Assembly: GCF_026343295.1 (NCBI RefSeq)
Contig: NZ_JAPELY010000003.1
Span: forward strand, 682,001-746,000
From: Streptomyces sp. NBC_00083
GTDB lineage: Bacteria; Actinomycetota; Actinomycetes; Streptomycetales; Streptomycetaceae
DNA length: 64,000 nucleotides
Direction: 5' to 3'
In this document: positions 16,540 through 24,868 of the stretch, in pieces
Layout of the letters: every line of letters begins with the position of its first letter
Numbering within the stretch: position 1 is the stretch's first letter
Translations under genes and position numbers: made by a program
The notes under the pieces: generated by a model
What the model was told of the DNA's origin: nothing
Database searches by the model: none
The model's input: only the letters and a program-made list of their open reading frames with translations

Positions 16540-17958
16540 ATGCCATCCATGCTCACGGGCTGCACGCCCTGGCCCGAGGAGTTCGCCGACCGGTACGGGG
16601 CGGCCGGGCACTGGCGCGGCACCACGCTGGACGACCTGCTGCGCGACGCGGCGCACCAGCACGGGCCGCGCACCGCGCTGGTGCACGGCGCCGAGCGTCT
16701 CACCTACGCCCGGCTGAACCGGCGCGTGGACCGCATGTCCGCCGCGCTGCGGATGAGGGGCCTGCGGCCCGGACAACGGGCGATCGTGCAACTGCCCGGC
16801 GTTCCGGAGCTCGTGGTCACCGTGTTCGCGCTGATGCGCGCCGGCGTGATCCCCGTGCTCTGCCCGCTCACCCGTCGCGGCCCCGAGGTGGCCCGACTGG
16901 CACGCGTCACCCAGGCCGTCGCCTACGTCGGGCCCTCGACGTACCAGGGCTACGACCACACCGCGATGTGCGCCGGAATCGCGGCCCAACGCCCCTTCCT
17001 GCGGCGGGTGTTCACCTGGGCCGAGCCGGGCACCTCATTCCCGTACGGGGGTCTCACGACCGATGCGGCGGGTTGCCAGTACTCCCCACTGAGCCTGCTC
17101 GACGCGGCGCCCGGCCCCGCGCTCACGCTCGGCGCCGACCAAGTGGCGCTGTTCCTGGTCTCCGAGGACGACGACGGGGTGCTCCAGCTGGTGCCGCGCA
17201 CCCACAACGACTACGGACACCAGGTGCGGGCGGCGGCGGAAGCGGTGGCGCTCACCGAAGGCGACGTGTATCTCGCGGCGCTGCCCGCCGAGTCGGCCCT
17301 CGGCTTCGGCGGTCCGGGCATCGTGGGCACGCTCTCCGTCGGCGGCACCGTCGTGCTGGCCGACAGCCCCGAGCCCGCCGCGTGCCTGGAGCTCCTGGTA
17401 CGGGAGCGGGTCACCGTGACGTCGGTGACCTCCTCCACCGCCCGGCTCTGGATCGATCAACTCACCCTGCACACAGACGACTTGTCTCATCTGAGGCTCC
17501 TTCAGGTCGGCGGCGGACGCGTCGGCGAAGCAGGGCTTCCCGACCGGGCCGTGGCCGAGCGCGTCGGTCCCGAACGGGGCTGTCGCCTTCAGCAACTCCT
17601 CGTCATGCCCGAGGGGCCGTTCGTGCTCACCGGTCCCGGCGATCCGGACGAGGCCGTGTGCACCACCCGGGGCCGCCCGCTCTCGCCCGGCGACGAGATC
17701 CGCGTCGCAGGACCGGACGGCGACGACGTACCCGCGGGGGAGCCGGGCGAACTCCTGGCGCGCGGGCCGTCCATCGTGCGCGGCTACTACCGTGCGCCCG
17801 ACCACAACGAGCGCCGCTTCACCCCGGACGGCTACTTCCGCACCGGCGTCCTCGCGCGGCGCACCGCGGCCGGCGACCTCGTGGTGACGCCGGGCGCTCC
17901 CGTCGCGCCCGGCATCAGGGGGCCGGAAGGGGCTCGCCCGTCTCCAGGAGCGTCTTGA
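16540..17958 (+). CDS. Degenerate, truncated DhbE/EntE-like AMP-ligase homologue
   Basis: A 472-residue member of the adenylate-forming superfamily, closest by pattern to 2,3-dihydroxybenzoate/salicylate-AMP ligases: N-terminal CTPWPEEFADRYGAAGHWRG, VPRTHNDYGHQVRAAAEA and YYRAPDHNERRFTPDGYF. Key parts are altered. The phosphate-binding P-loop (usually SGGTTGxPK) reads LVSEDDDGVLQLVP. The ribose-binding Asp of the RTGD motif is Val (FRTGVLARR). The FGMAEG block reads LVMPEG. The C-terminal domain of about 100 residues with the catalytic lysine is absent; the protein ends soon after GDLVVTPGAPV. The reading frame is long and clean, so it may be a maintained pseudoenzyme. The ATG follows GGAAGGAAG. 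No siderophore genes adjoin it. Confidence 0.8.
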   Translation: MPSMLTGCTPWPEEFADRYGAAGHWRGTTLDDLLRDAAHQHGPRTALVHGAERLTYARLNRRVDRMSAALRMRGLRPGQRAIVQLPGVPELVVTVFALMRAGVIPVLCPLTRRGPEVARLARVTQAVAYVGPSTYQGYDHTAMCAGIAAQRPFLRRVFTWAEPGTSFPYGGLTTDAAGCQYSPLSLLDAAPGPALTLGADQVALFLVSEDDDGVLQLVPRTHNDYGHQVRAAAEAVALTEGDVYLAALPAESALGFGGPGIVGTLSVGGTVVLADSPEPAACLELLVRERVTVTSVTSSTARLWIDQLTLHTDDLSHLRLLQVGGGRVGEAGLPDRAVAERVGPERGCRLQQLLVMPEGPFVLTGPGDPDEAVCTTRGRPLSPGDEIRVAGPDGDDVPAGEPGELLARGPSIVRGYYRAPDHNERRFTPDGYFRTGVLARRTAAGDLVVTPGAPVAPGIRGPEGARPSPGAS

Positions 17959-18391
17959 GGCTGGACAGGATGGGCGGCCACCCCTCGGTGCACATCCCGT
18001 GCACGACGCCCGCCGGGTCGAAGTCATGGGTGACGGTCAGCTTCACCTGCTCACGCAGGGGCTCCACGGTGAACGTCACCGACGACCGGCGCTCTGCCGC
18101 GATCCGCGCCCGCACGTCCTCGCCGAGGCCGACCGACTCGGCCCACCGCGGGGTGAACGTGTGCCAGGTATAGGCGAGTTGACGCGGGGCGTCCGCGACG
18201 AGGACGACCTGCTCGGGGTCGGCGACGGTGACCCCGGCCTGTGTCCAGACCAGGGGCGACGCCTTGGCCCAGCCGCTCTCCAGGCGCACACCCCAGTACC
18301 GCTCGGTGAAGGCCGCCTCGGTCAGGGCCTGCCACAGCCGCTCGGGCGTGGTGCGGATGTAGGTGACGTAGACGAACGTCTTGCTGTCCAC
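17915..18391 (-). CDS. SRPBCC / AHSA1-domain protein
   Basis: A 158-residue START-like-fold protein of the activator-of-Hsp90-ATPase homologue group: KTFVYVTYIRTTPERLWQAL at the N-terminus, FTERYWGVRLESGWAKAS, and LKTLLETGEPLPAP at the end. Such proteins bind hydrophobic ligands and often accompany an ArsR regulator, which is absent here. The GTG start is set by a strong GGAGGAGAG Shine-Dalgarno. It overlaps the convergent AMP-ligase homologue by 44 bases. The ligand is unknown. Confidence 0.85.
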   Translation of the reverse strand: MDSKTFVYVTYIRTTPERLWQALTEAAFTERYWGVRLESGWAKASPLVWTQAGVTVADPEQVVLVADAPRQLAYTWHTFTPRWAESVGLGEDVRARIAAERRSSVTFTVEPLREQVKLTVTHDFDPAGVVHGMCTEGWPPILSSLKTLLETGEPLPAP

Positions 18392-18480
18392 GAGGCTCTC
18401 CTCCGGTGGTCGATGGGCGCGCGCTCGACACTGGGCAGCGGGGGGCCGCACGTCAAACGCAGGGGGCCGACCGGGTGCCG

Positions 18481-19674
18481 TCAGTGTGCCGCGCGCCGCT
18501 CGAAGGCCACGTCCCGCGCCCTACCGAGCGCCGTGGCGACCGCGCCGAGCAGCACCGCGTCCTCCCCGAGTGAACTCGGCGCCACCTTCGGGCGCAGCGG
18601 TGTGAGCGTGCGCAGCGTCTCCCGTACGGGGCGCAGGAGCAGGTCGGCGCTGTGCCCGACGCCCCCGCCGAGCACCACGAGGTCCGGATCGAGGACGGCC
18701 GCGACCACCGCGACGGTGTGTGCGATCCGTTCGCCCTCCAGCTGAACCGCCTCGAGCGCGGGGCGTGTTCCGGCCCGCGCCGCGTCGAAGACGTCCTTCG
18801 CGGTGAGCGGGCCCATCATCCCGAGCGAACGGGCCGCCTCGACGACCGCGTCGCCGGAGACCGCGCCCTCCAGGGTGTCCGGCTTGTGCCGGCCGGGCCA
18901 TGGCAGGAAACCGATCTCGCCCGCGCCGCCGTGCGCCCCGGTGAAGAGCCGGCCCTCGCTGACCACGCCCATGCCGAGGCCCGTGCCGATCATGACGTAC
19001 ACGAAGAGTCTGCTGCCCGCGCCGACACCGAAGGTGTACTCGCCGAGCGCGGCCAGATTCGCGTCGTTGTGCACCGTCAGGGGGAAGCCGAGGCGCTCCC
19101 GCATCTGGTCGAAGAGACCGGGCCTGCCCCAGCCGGGCAGATGCTGGGCGTAGCGCACGCGACGCTTCTCGGCGTCGAACACGCCCGGCGTACCGACCAC
19201 CGCCTGAGCGACGCGCTCCGCGTCCACCCCCGACGCCTCGACGAGCCGGTGCGCGCTCGCGACCACCAGATCCGCCATGGTGGCCGAGGTGCGGGCGTGG
19301 TTGCGGACCTCGGAGCGGGCCACGACCGTGCCGTCGAGATCGGCGAGCGCGACCCGCAGCCAGGCCCGGCCGATGTCGATGCCCAGGGCGTACCCCGCGG
19401 TCGGATCCGGCGCGTACAGCACCGCGGCCCGGCCCCGTTCGGGGACGATCGTGCCCGCCTCACGCACCAGGCCCGCCCCTTCGAGCGAGGCCAGCGCGCT
19501 GGACACGGTGGGCTTGGACAGGCCCGTGTCGCGCGCCAGTTGGGCCCGGGAGGCGGGGCCCTGCGCGCGGAGCCGGTCGAGCAGCAGACGTTCGTTGGAA
19601 CTGCGCTGCCGCTGAGGGTTCCAGGGCAGGTCGCCACCCTCGTCGCTGCTGCTCATCGCATCATTCTCACGCAT
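18481..19674 (-). CDS. ROK-family transcriptional regulator
   Basis: A 397-residue repressor with an N-terminal winged helix (SNERLLLDRLRAQGPASRAQ, then LARDTGLSKPTVSSALASLE) and a C-terminal sugar-kinase-fold ROK domain (YALGIDIGRAWLRVALADLDG, VHNDANLAALGEY, YVMIGTGLGMGVV, GAHGGAGEIGFLPWPG). The zinc-binding CxCGxxGC motif of true ROK kinases is missing, as is common in regulators. The first ATG has a GGAGGGG Shine-Dalgarno at good spacing, so I kept the long form. It is divergent from the APC permease gene, which it probably controls. Confidence 0.9.
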   Translation of the reverse strand: MRENDAMSSSDEGGDLPWNPQRQRSSNERLLLDRLRAQGPASRAQLARDTGLSKPTVSSALASLEGAGLVREAGTIVPERGRAAVLYAPDPTAGYALGIDIGRAWLRVALADLDGTVVARSEVRNHARTSATMADLVVASAHRLVEASGVDAERVAQAVVGTPGVFDAEKRRVRYAQHLPGWGRPGLFDQMRERLGFPLTVHNDANLAALGEYTFGVGAGSRLFVYVMIGTGLGMGVVSEGRLFTGAHGGAGEIGFLPWPGRHKPDTLEGAVSGDAVVEAARSLGMMGPLTAKDVFDAARAGTRPALEAVQLEGERIAHTVAVVAAVLDPDLVVLGGGVGHSADLLLRPVRETLRTLTPLRPKVAPSSLGEDAVLLGAVATALGRARDVAFERRAAH

Positions 19675-19701
19675 CGGTCCCCTCCGGTCGCGGACGACCC
19701 C

Positions 19702-19730
19702 TTGACCGTGAAAGTAAAGGTACCTAACTT
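19702..19730 (+). promoter_or_regulatory. Promoter of the APC permease gene with overlapping inverted repeat
   Basis: TTGACC (19702-19707) and TAACTT (19725-19730) are 17 bases apart and direct transcription rightward. The imperfect palindrome AAGTAAAGGTACCTAACTT (19712-19730), with the AGGTACCT core, spans the spacer and -10. This AT-rich stretch stands out from its GC-rich surroundings and is a reasonable operator for the divergent ROK regulator. Confidence 0.5.
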
Positions 19731-19813
19731 AATCACGCCCCATGCCGAGGGAGTCCCCCCGCCGGTGCATCGGCAGTAGCTTCCTTTTCCCGACATCAGC
19801 CAGGGAGGACTCC

Positions 19814-21298
19814 GTGTCCGCAACCCCTCCGCCCGCCGGCGGCTTCGTCCGCCGGATCGGGCTCTTCCAGGCCACCGCCATCAACATGAGCCAGATGTGC
19901 GGCATCGGCCCCTTCGTGACCATCCCCCTGATGGTCGCCGCGTTCGGCGGGCCGCAGGCCGTCATCGGCTTCGTCGCCGGCGCGATCCTGGCACTCGCGG
20001 ACGGCCTGATCTGGGCCGAACTCGGCGCCTCGCTGCCGGGATCCGGTGGCAGCTACGTCTACCTGCGCCAGGCCTTCCAGTACCGCACGGGCCGGCTGAT
20101 GCCGTTCCTCTTCGTATGGACGGCGATGCTCTTCATCCCGCTGGCCATGTCCACCGGAGTCGTCGGCTTCGTCCAGTACCTCGGCTACCTGGCGCCGGAC
20201 CTGAGCAGGACCGCCGGTGACCTGATCGGGCTCGGCATGATCGTGCTCGTCGTCCTGCTGCTGTGGCGGGGCATCGAGAACATCGCCCGGATCACCGCCG
20301 TGATGTGGGTCGTGATGATCGCCTCGGTGGGCCTCGTCATCATCGCCGCCGCCACCGACTTCAGCCCCCACCTCGCCTTCCACTACCCGTCGGGCGCCTT
20401 CGAATTGACGAGCAGTCACTTCTGGATCGGCTTCGCGGCGGGACTCACCATCGGCATCTACGACTACCTCGGCTACAACACCACCGCCTACATGGGCGCC
20501 GAGATCAAGGACCCGGGCCGTACGCTGCCGCGTTCCATCATCTACTCGATCTTCGGCATCATGGCGATCTACCTGCTGCTCCAGATCGGCACGCTCGGCG
20601 TGATCGACTACCACCGGATGCTGGACCCCGACGACATCGCCTCGTCCTCGGTCGCCTCCGCCGTCCTGGAGAAGGCCTGGGGCAAGGGCGCCGCCGACGT
20701 GGTGACCGTGCTCATCCTGATCACCGCGTTCGCCTCCGTCTTCGCCGGGCTGCTCGGCGGCTCACGGGTGCCGTACGACGCCGCGCGCGACAAGGTGTTC
20801 TTCCGCCCCTACGCCAAGCTGCACCCCCGCCACCGCTTCCCGATGCTCGGCCTCGCCACCATGGGCGTCATCACCGCGATCGGCTTCATGATCGGCCGCC
20901 GCACCGACCTGACCACCCTCATCCAGCTCCTCACCACGGTGATGGTCATCGTGCAGGCGCTCGCCCAGATCCTCGCCGTCACGGTGCTCCGCAAGCGGCA
21001 GCCGGGGCTGCGCCGGCCGTACCGGATGTGGCTGTATCCGCTGCCGAGCCTCGTCGCCCTGGTCGGCTGGCTCACCATCTACGGTTACTCCGACAAGAAC
21101 TCACCCGGCCGCCACCCCATCGAATGGTCGCTCGCCTGGCTGGCGCTCGGCTGCGTCGCGTTCGCCCTGTGGGCACGCTTCGAGAAGGTGTGGCCGTTCG
21201 GGCCGCGCGAGATCCACGAGGAGTACGTGGAGCAGCCCGCGGAGCGGCCGGGTACAGCCACCCCCGGGGCTCCGCCCCGGACCCCGTTCGCGCCTTGA
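19814..21298 (+). CDS. APC-superfamily amino acid/amine permease
   Basis: A 494-residue integral membrane protein with about 12 hydrophobic segments. Transmembrane segment 1 carries the APC substrate-site motif (NMSQMCGIGPFVTIPLM). Later blocks include ALADGLIWAELGASLPGSGG, SYVYLRQAFQ, IYDYLGYNTTAYMGAEIKDP and FAGLLGGSRVPYDAARD. The GTG start follows AGGGAGGACTCC. The last residues (GTATPGAPPRTPFAP) and the stop codon are encoded by a dispersed intergenic repeat, so the C-terminus has been rewritten by the repeat. It is probably regulated by the divergent ROK protein. The substrate is unknown. Confidence 0.88.
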   Translation: MSATPPPAGGFVRRIGLFQATAINMSQMCGIGPFVTIPLMVAAFGGPQAVIGFVAGAILALADGLIWAELGASLPGSGGSYVYLRQAFQYRTGRLMPFLFVWTAMLFIPLAMSTGVVGFVQYLGYLAPDLSRTAGDLIGLGMIVLVVLLLWRGIENIARITAVMWVVMIASVGLVIIAAATDFSPHLAFHYPSGAFELTSSHFWIGFAAGLTIGIYDYLGYNTTAYMGAEIKDPGRTLPRSIIYSIFGIMAIYLLLQIGTLGVIDYHRMLDPDDIASSSVASAVLEKAWGKGAADVVTVLILITAFASVFAGLLGGSRVPYDAARDKVFFRPYAKLHPRHRFPMLGLATMGVITAIGFMIGRRTDLTTLIQLLTTVMVIVQALAQILAVTVLRKRQPGLRRPYRMWLYPLPSLVALVGWLTIYGYSDKNSPGRHPIEWSLAWLALGCVAFALWARFEKVWPFGPREIHEEYVEQPAERPGTATPGAPPRTPFAP

Positions 21299-21575
21299 GG
21301 GCGCTCGTCCTCAATCGCCGGACGGGCTGGGGTGGCCTCTGCTGGGCACCCTGCCAAGGTCAACCCCCCCTAGGGGTGCGGGGAACTGTGCGGGACGCGG
21401 GCACGGTCCGCAGACGGAAGCGGGGTTGCCTGGGGCTGCGCCCCAGACCCCGGTTCGCGCCTGGAGGCCGCTCGTCCTCAATCGCCGGACGGGCTGGGGT
21501 GGCCCGCATGGGCCGGGGTCGAGCAGCCGGACGGGCTGGGGGCGCTGATGCTGGGCACCCTGCCCAGGCCGAACT
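21266..21575. repeat. Dispersed mosaic intergenic repeat, copy B
   Basis: Modules in order: GGGGCTCCGCCCCGGACCCC, GCGCTCGTCCTCAATCGCC, TGCTGGGCACCCTGCC, GGGTGCGGGGAACTG, GGGCACGGTCCGCA, then a second GGGGCTGCGCCCCAGACCCC and CTCAATCGCCGGACGGGCTG. The same modules recur in order near 22.5 kb and in part near 2.6 kb. The first module lies inside the permease coding sequence and supplies its stop codon. The rest of the gap before the SDR gene (to 21789) shows a possible TATAGT at 21739 but no gene. Confidence 0.8.
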
Positions 21576-21789
21576 TCGCCCATCGGCAGGAACGGCTCAA
21601 GTCGCGCCCACTGGGCATCAGTTACGGCCCTCCAATGACTCAATTGGCCACGGAAGCCAATACGGGCCTGCCTCCTGATGCTCAGTCAGGTACGGAGCCG
21701 TCGGAGAAAGCCAGGAGCGAGCCTCGAAGCCCGCTGGGTATAGTGCACGCGCTCCGCCCTGATGACCCTGTCGCCGAGGAGGCCGTCCC

Positions 21790-22488
21790 ATGGACCCCGT
21801 CACACTGATCACCGGTGGCTCGACCGGAATCGGCGCCGCCACCGCCCGCGCCCTGCTCAAGCAGGGCCACCGCGTGGCCGTTACCGGACGCGACGCGGGC
21901 AAGCTGGCCGCCTTCGCCGCCACCGCCGATGCGGGCGAGCGCCTGCTGACGATCGCCGGCGATGCCGGCGAAGCGGATGACGTCGCCGCCGCTGTCCGCC
22001 AGGTGCTGGACACCTGGGGCCAGCTGAACAACGTCATCGCCAACGCCGGTTTCTCCCTGACCGGTAATCTGGAGACCCATTCCCCTGATGACATGCGCGC
22101 CATGATCCTCACCAACGTCCTGGGCCCTGCCCTGCTCGTCCAGCAGGCCCTGCCCCACCTGAGGAGCTCCAAGGGGCGCATCGTGATCATCGGCTCTGTG
22201 GCCGGTGTCCGTAACACCCCGGGCAACCTGTACTCCGTCACGAAGTGGGCCGCCCACGCCCTCGCCGAGAACACCCGCCTCCTGGTCGGCCAGGACGGAG
22301 TCGGCGTCACCGTTGTCGCCCCCGGCGTCGTGGACACCCCCTTCTGGCAGGCCCGCGGTGGTACGCCCGAGGCGACCCCTGCGATCACCGCCGAGCAGAT
22401 CGCGGACACGATTGTCTTCGCCATCAACCAGCCTGCGGGCGTGGACATCAACAACATCACGATGCGGCCGACGGGCCAGGCCGGCTGA
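21790..22488 (+). CDS. Short-chain dehydrogenase/reductase
   Basis: A 232-residue classical SDR. The NAD(P) motif is TGGSTGIGAATARAL near residue 8, the NAG motif is VIANAG, the catalytic serine is in IGSVAG and the YxxxK pair in YSVTKWA. The PGVVDTPFW segment follows as expected. GAGGAGG about eight bases before ATG sets the start. It lies alone between two copies of the mosaic repeat, and its sequence looks slightly less GC-rich than neighbours, so it could have arrived by recombination between repeats. The substrate is not deducible. Confidence 0.9.
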   Translation: MDPVTLITGGSTGIGAATARALLKQGHRVAVTGRDAGKLAAFAATADAGERLLTIAGDAGEADDVAAAVRQVLDTWGQLNNVIANAGFSLTGNLETHSPDDMRAMILTNVLGPALLVQQALPHLRSSKGRIVIIGSVAGVRNTPGNLYSVTKWAAHALAENTRLLVGQDGVGVTVVAPGVVDTPFWQARGGTPEATPAITAEQIADTIVFAINQPAGVDINNITMRPTGQAG

Positions 22489-22494
22489 GGCGTT

Positions 22495-22885
22495 GCTGGG
22501 GCTCCGCCCCGGGCCCCGGTTCGCGCCTTGAGGGCGCTCGTCCTCAATCGCCGGACGGGCTGAGGTGGCCTGGATTGGGCATCCTGCCAAGGGCAACCCA
22601 CCTAGGGGCGCGGGGAACTGCGCGAGACGTGGGCACGGTCCGCACCCGAAGGCGGGGTTCCTGGGGCTCCGCCCCAGACCCCGTTCGCGCCTGAACGGCG
22701 CTCGTCCTCAAACGCCGGACAGGCTGGGGGGCCCGCATGGGCCGGGGTCCGAGCAGCCGGGCGGGCTGGGGTGGCCCGCAGTGGCCGGGGTCGGGGCAGC
22801 CGGGCGGGCTGAGGTGGCCCGCGTGGGCCGGGGTCCGAGCAGTCGGACGGGCTGATGATGCCGATGCTGGGCACCCTGGCCAGGC
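22495..22885. repeat. Dispersed mosaic intergenic repeat, copy C
   Basis: Starts just after the SDR stop codon with GGGGCTCCGCCCCGGGCCCC and repeats the module order of copy B, including GGGGCGCGGGGAACTGCGCG, the CACGGTCCGCA block and a second GGGGCTCCGCCCCAGACCCC. It ends in the tandem units listed separately and in GATGCTGGGCACCCTGGCC. It fills the gap between the SDR and GlxA-type regulator genes; no coding signal was seen. Confidence 0.8.
22726..22853. repeat. Three tandem units of about 43 bp inside copy C
   Basis: Three head-to-tail units (22726-22767, 22768-22810, 22811-22853) share GGCCCGCATGGGCCGGGGTC-type and GCAGCCGGGCGGGCT-type blocks with few differences. A single related unit is present in copy B near 21500. 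Confidence 0.7.
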
Positions 22886-22980
22886 TGGCCCCTCCTAGAC
22901 GCGCTCCGCGCACCCCCACGTCCGAATGTGACAGCAAATCGTCATTGCGGCCACCCCCGCCACCCCCCGAAGATGGGGCC

Positions 22981-23973
22981 ATGCCCCCTTCGCACCGGGT
23001 CGTCATCGCGGTCTTCCCCGATGTCGACCTCCTCGACGTCACCGGACCGGCCGAGGTCTTCTCGCTCGCCAACCGGGAAACCGCGGGCCGCGCCCGCTAC
23101 GAGGTGCGGCTCGCCGGGCCCGAAGGCGGCGCGGTGCGGACCTCGGCGGGTGTGCGGCTGCTGACCGATCTCTCCTTCGCGGAGGTCGGCGCGCGGGTGG
23201 ACACCCTGCTGGTGCCCGGCGCGGTCGACCTGACCGACGGCGGTCCCGTCGCCCGCGTCGACCCGGCCGTCGTGGCCTGGGTCAAGGAGACCGCCCCGCA
23301 CGCCCGGCGCGTGGCGTCGGTGTGCGTCGGCGCCCATGTCCTCGCCGCGGCCGGGCTGCTCGACGGGCGGACGGCGACCACCCACTGGTCGACCGCCGCC
23401 CAGCTCGCCGCCGACCACCCGGCCGTCGCGGTCGACCCCGACCCGATCTTCGTCCGCACCGACCAGGGGCGCGTGTGGACCGGCGCCGGAATCAGCGCCT
23501 GCCTGGACCTCGCGCTCGCCCTCGTCGCCGAGGACCAGGGCGAGGACGTGGCCCTCGCCCTGGCGCGGAACCTCGTGATGTACCTCCGACGGCAGGGCGG
23601 CCAGAGCCAGTTCTCGGTGCCGCTCAGCCGGCCCGCCACCTCCCGGCGCGACATCGACGAACTGCGCCTGTGGATCGCCGACCACCTGAAGGAGGAACTC
23701 TCCGCACAGACCCTCGCCGCGCGCATGTGCCTGAGCGAGCGGCACTTCGCCCGCGTCTTCAAGCAGGAGACCGGCGCGGGCCCCGCCGCCTATGTGGAAT
23801 CGGCCCGTGTCGAGACGGCGCGGCGGCTCCTCGAAACCACCGACGGTCCGCTCGACGAGGTCGCCGCCGAGTCGGGACTCGGGTCGGTGGAAACCCTGCA
23901 CCGGGCCTTCCGGCGACAACTCGCCACCACCCCTGCCGCGTACCGCCGCCGCTTCCGCACCCAGCGCGCCTGA
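22981..23973 (+). CDS. GlxA-family transcriptional regulator (DJ-1/PfpI domain plus AraC helix-turn-helix)
   Basis: A 330-residue regulator. Residues 1-170 form a glutamine-amidotransferase-like DJ-1/PfpI domain with VVIAVFPDVDLLDVTGPAEV and the nucleophile-elbow segment VCVGAHVLAAAGLLDGR. Residues 220-330 hold two AraC-type helix-turn-helix motifs (LAARMCLSERHFARVFKQET; LDEVAAESGLGSVETLHRAF). I chose the ATG preceding PPSHRVVIAVF; an upstream in-frame ATG lies inside repeat DNA. The isochorismatase-like gene follows 141 bases downstream in the same direction, a common pairing in Streptomyces. Confidence 0.9.
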   Translation: MPPSHRVVIAVFPDVDLLDVTGPAEVFSLANRETAGRARYEVRLAGPEGGAVRTSAGVRLLTDLSFAEVGARVDTLLVPGAVDLTDGGPVARVDPAVVAWVKETAPHARRVASVCVGAHVLAAAGLLDGRTATTHWSTAAQLAADHPAVAVDPDPIFVRTDQGRVWTGAGISACLDLALALVAEDQGEDVALALARNLVMYLRRQGGQSQFSVPLSRPATSRRDIDELRLWIADHLKEELSAQTLAARMCLSERHFARVFKQETGAGPAAYVESARVETARRLLETTDGPLDEVAAESGLGSVETLHRAFRRQLATTPAAYRRRFRTQRA

Positions 23974-24114
23974 CCGGGCCCGTCCCCGCACCCCGCCCCC
24001 GTACCCCCGGCCGCGCCGAAGCGAGCCGGACGGCTTCGCCCTGCCCTCACGCGGGGCGGAACCTCGACCCCGTACACCACCTCTTCGTACCAACTCCCTT
24101 GTGAAAGGCGCCCA

Positions 24115-24753
24115 ATGAGCACCCAGCACTCCACCGAGCCCCGTCCCTCCGCCTCCCTGCGCGAGGTGAGCGGCCTGGACAGCCGGCCGGCCGGGCTGAG
24201 CCGGTCCGTCCTCATCCTGATCGACATCCAGAACACCTACCGCACCGGCGTGATGGCCCTGGACGGCGTCGAGGAGGCGCTGGCCGCCGGGGCGCGCCTC
24301 CTCGAGCGCGCACGCGCCGCGGGCACCCCGGTCGTGCACGTCATTCACGACGGCGGGGAGGGCGGCCCGTACGACATCCGCGCCCACATCGGCGCCCTCA
24401 GCGACGAGGTGGCCCCGCGGGAGGGCGAGCCGGTCGTGGTGAAGCAGTTCCCCAACTCCTTCCACCAGACGGAGCTCGAAAAGGTGCTCACCGAGCTGGG
24501 CGCCGCGCCGGGCAGCGGGAAGGAACTCGTCATCGCCGGGTTCATGACCCACATGTGCGTCAACTACACGACGCAGGGCGCCTTCAACCTCGGCTACCGG
24601 CCCACCGTCGTGGCCGAGGCGACCGCCACGCGAGCGCTCACCGCGCCGGACGGCACCGTCGTGCCCGCCGCGACGCTCCAGCGCGCCGCGCTCACCATGA
24701 TCACCGACCTGTTCGCCACCGTCGTCCCGACAGTCGACGCCCTCCCGGCCTGA
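24115..24753 (+). CDS. Isochorismatase-like cysteine hydrolase
   Basis: A 212-residue alpha/beta hydrolase of the isochorismatase-like superfamily. The catalytic triad appears as Asp in LILIDIQNTYRTG, Lys in VVKQFPNSFHQTEL, and Cys in VIAGFMTHMCVNYT. Relatives hydrolyse nicotinamide, N-carbamoyl compounds or isochorismate; the substrate here cannot be assigned. The ATG follows GTGAAAGGCG. It is probably controlled by the upstream GlxA-type regulator. A GGTCCGG/CCGGACC hairpin follows the stop codon. Confidence 0.88.
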   Translation: MSTQHSTEPRPSASLREVSGLDSRPAGLSRSVLILIDIQNTYRTGVMALDGVEEALAAGARLLERARAAGTPVVHVIHDGGEGGPYDIRAHIGALSDEVAPREGEPVVVKQFPNSFHQTELEKVLTELGAAPGSGKELVIAGFMTHMCVNYTTQGAFNLGYRPTVVAEATATRALTAPDGTVVPAATLQRAALTMITDLFATVVPTVDALPA

Positions 24754-24775
24754 TGCGGTCCAACCCGCTCGACCC

Positions 24776-24795
24776 GGTCCGGGCCGGGCCGGACC
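24776..24795 (+). terminator. Hairpin after the isochorismatase-like gene
   Basis: GGTCCGG (24776-24782) pairs perfectly with CCGGACC (24789-24795), 23 bases after the stop codon and before the convergent hydrolase gene. Confidence 0.5.
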
Positions 24796-24868
24796 GCCGG
24801 CCGGGGCGGGGCCGGGTGGCGGGCTGGCAGCCCCTGGCCCCGCCCCCGCTCAGGGTTATGACGGTACG

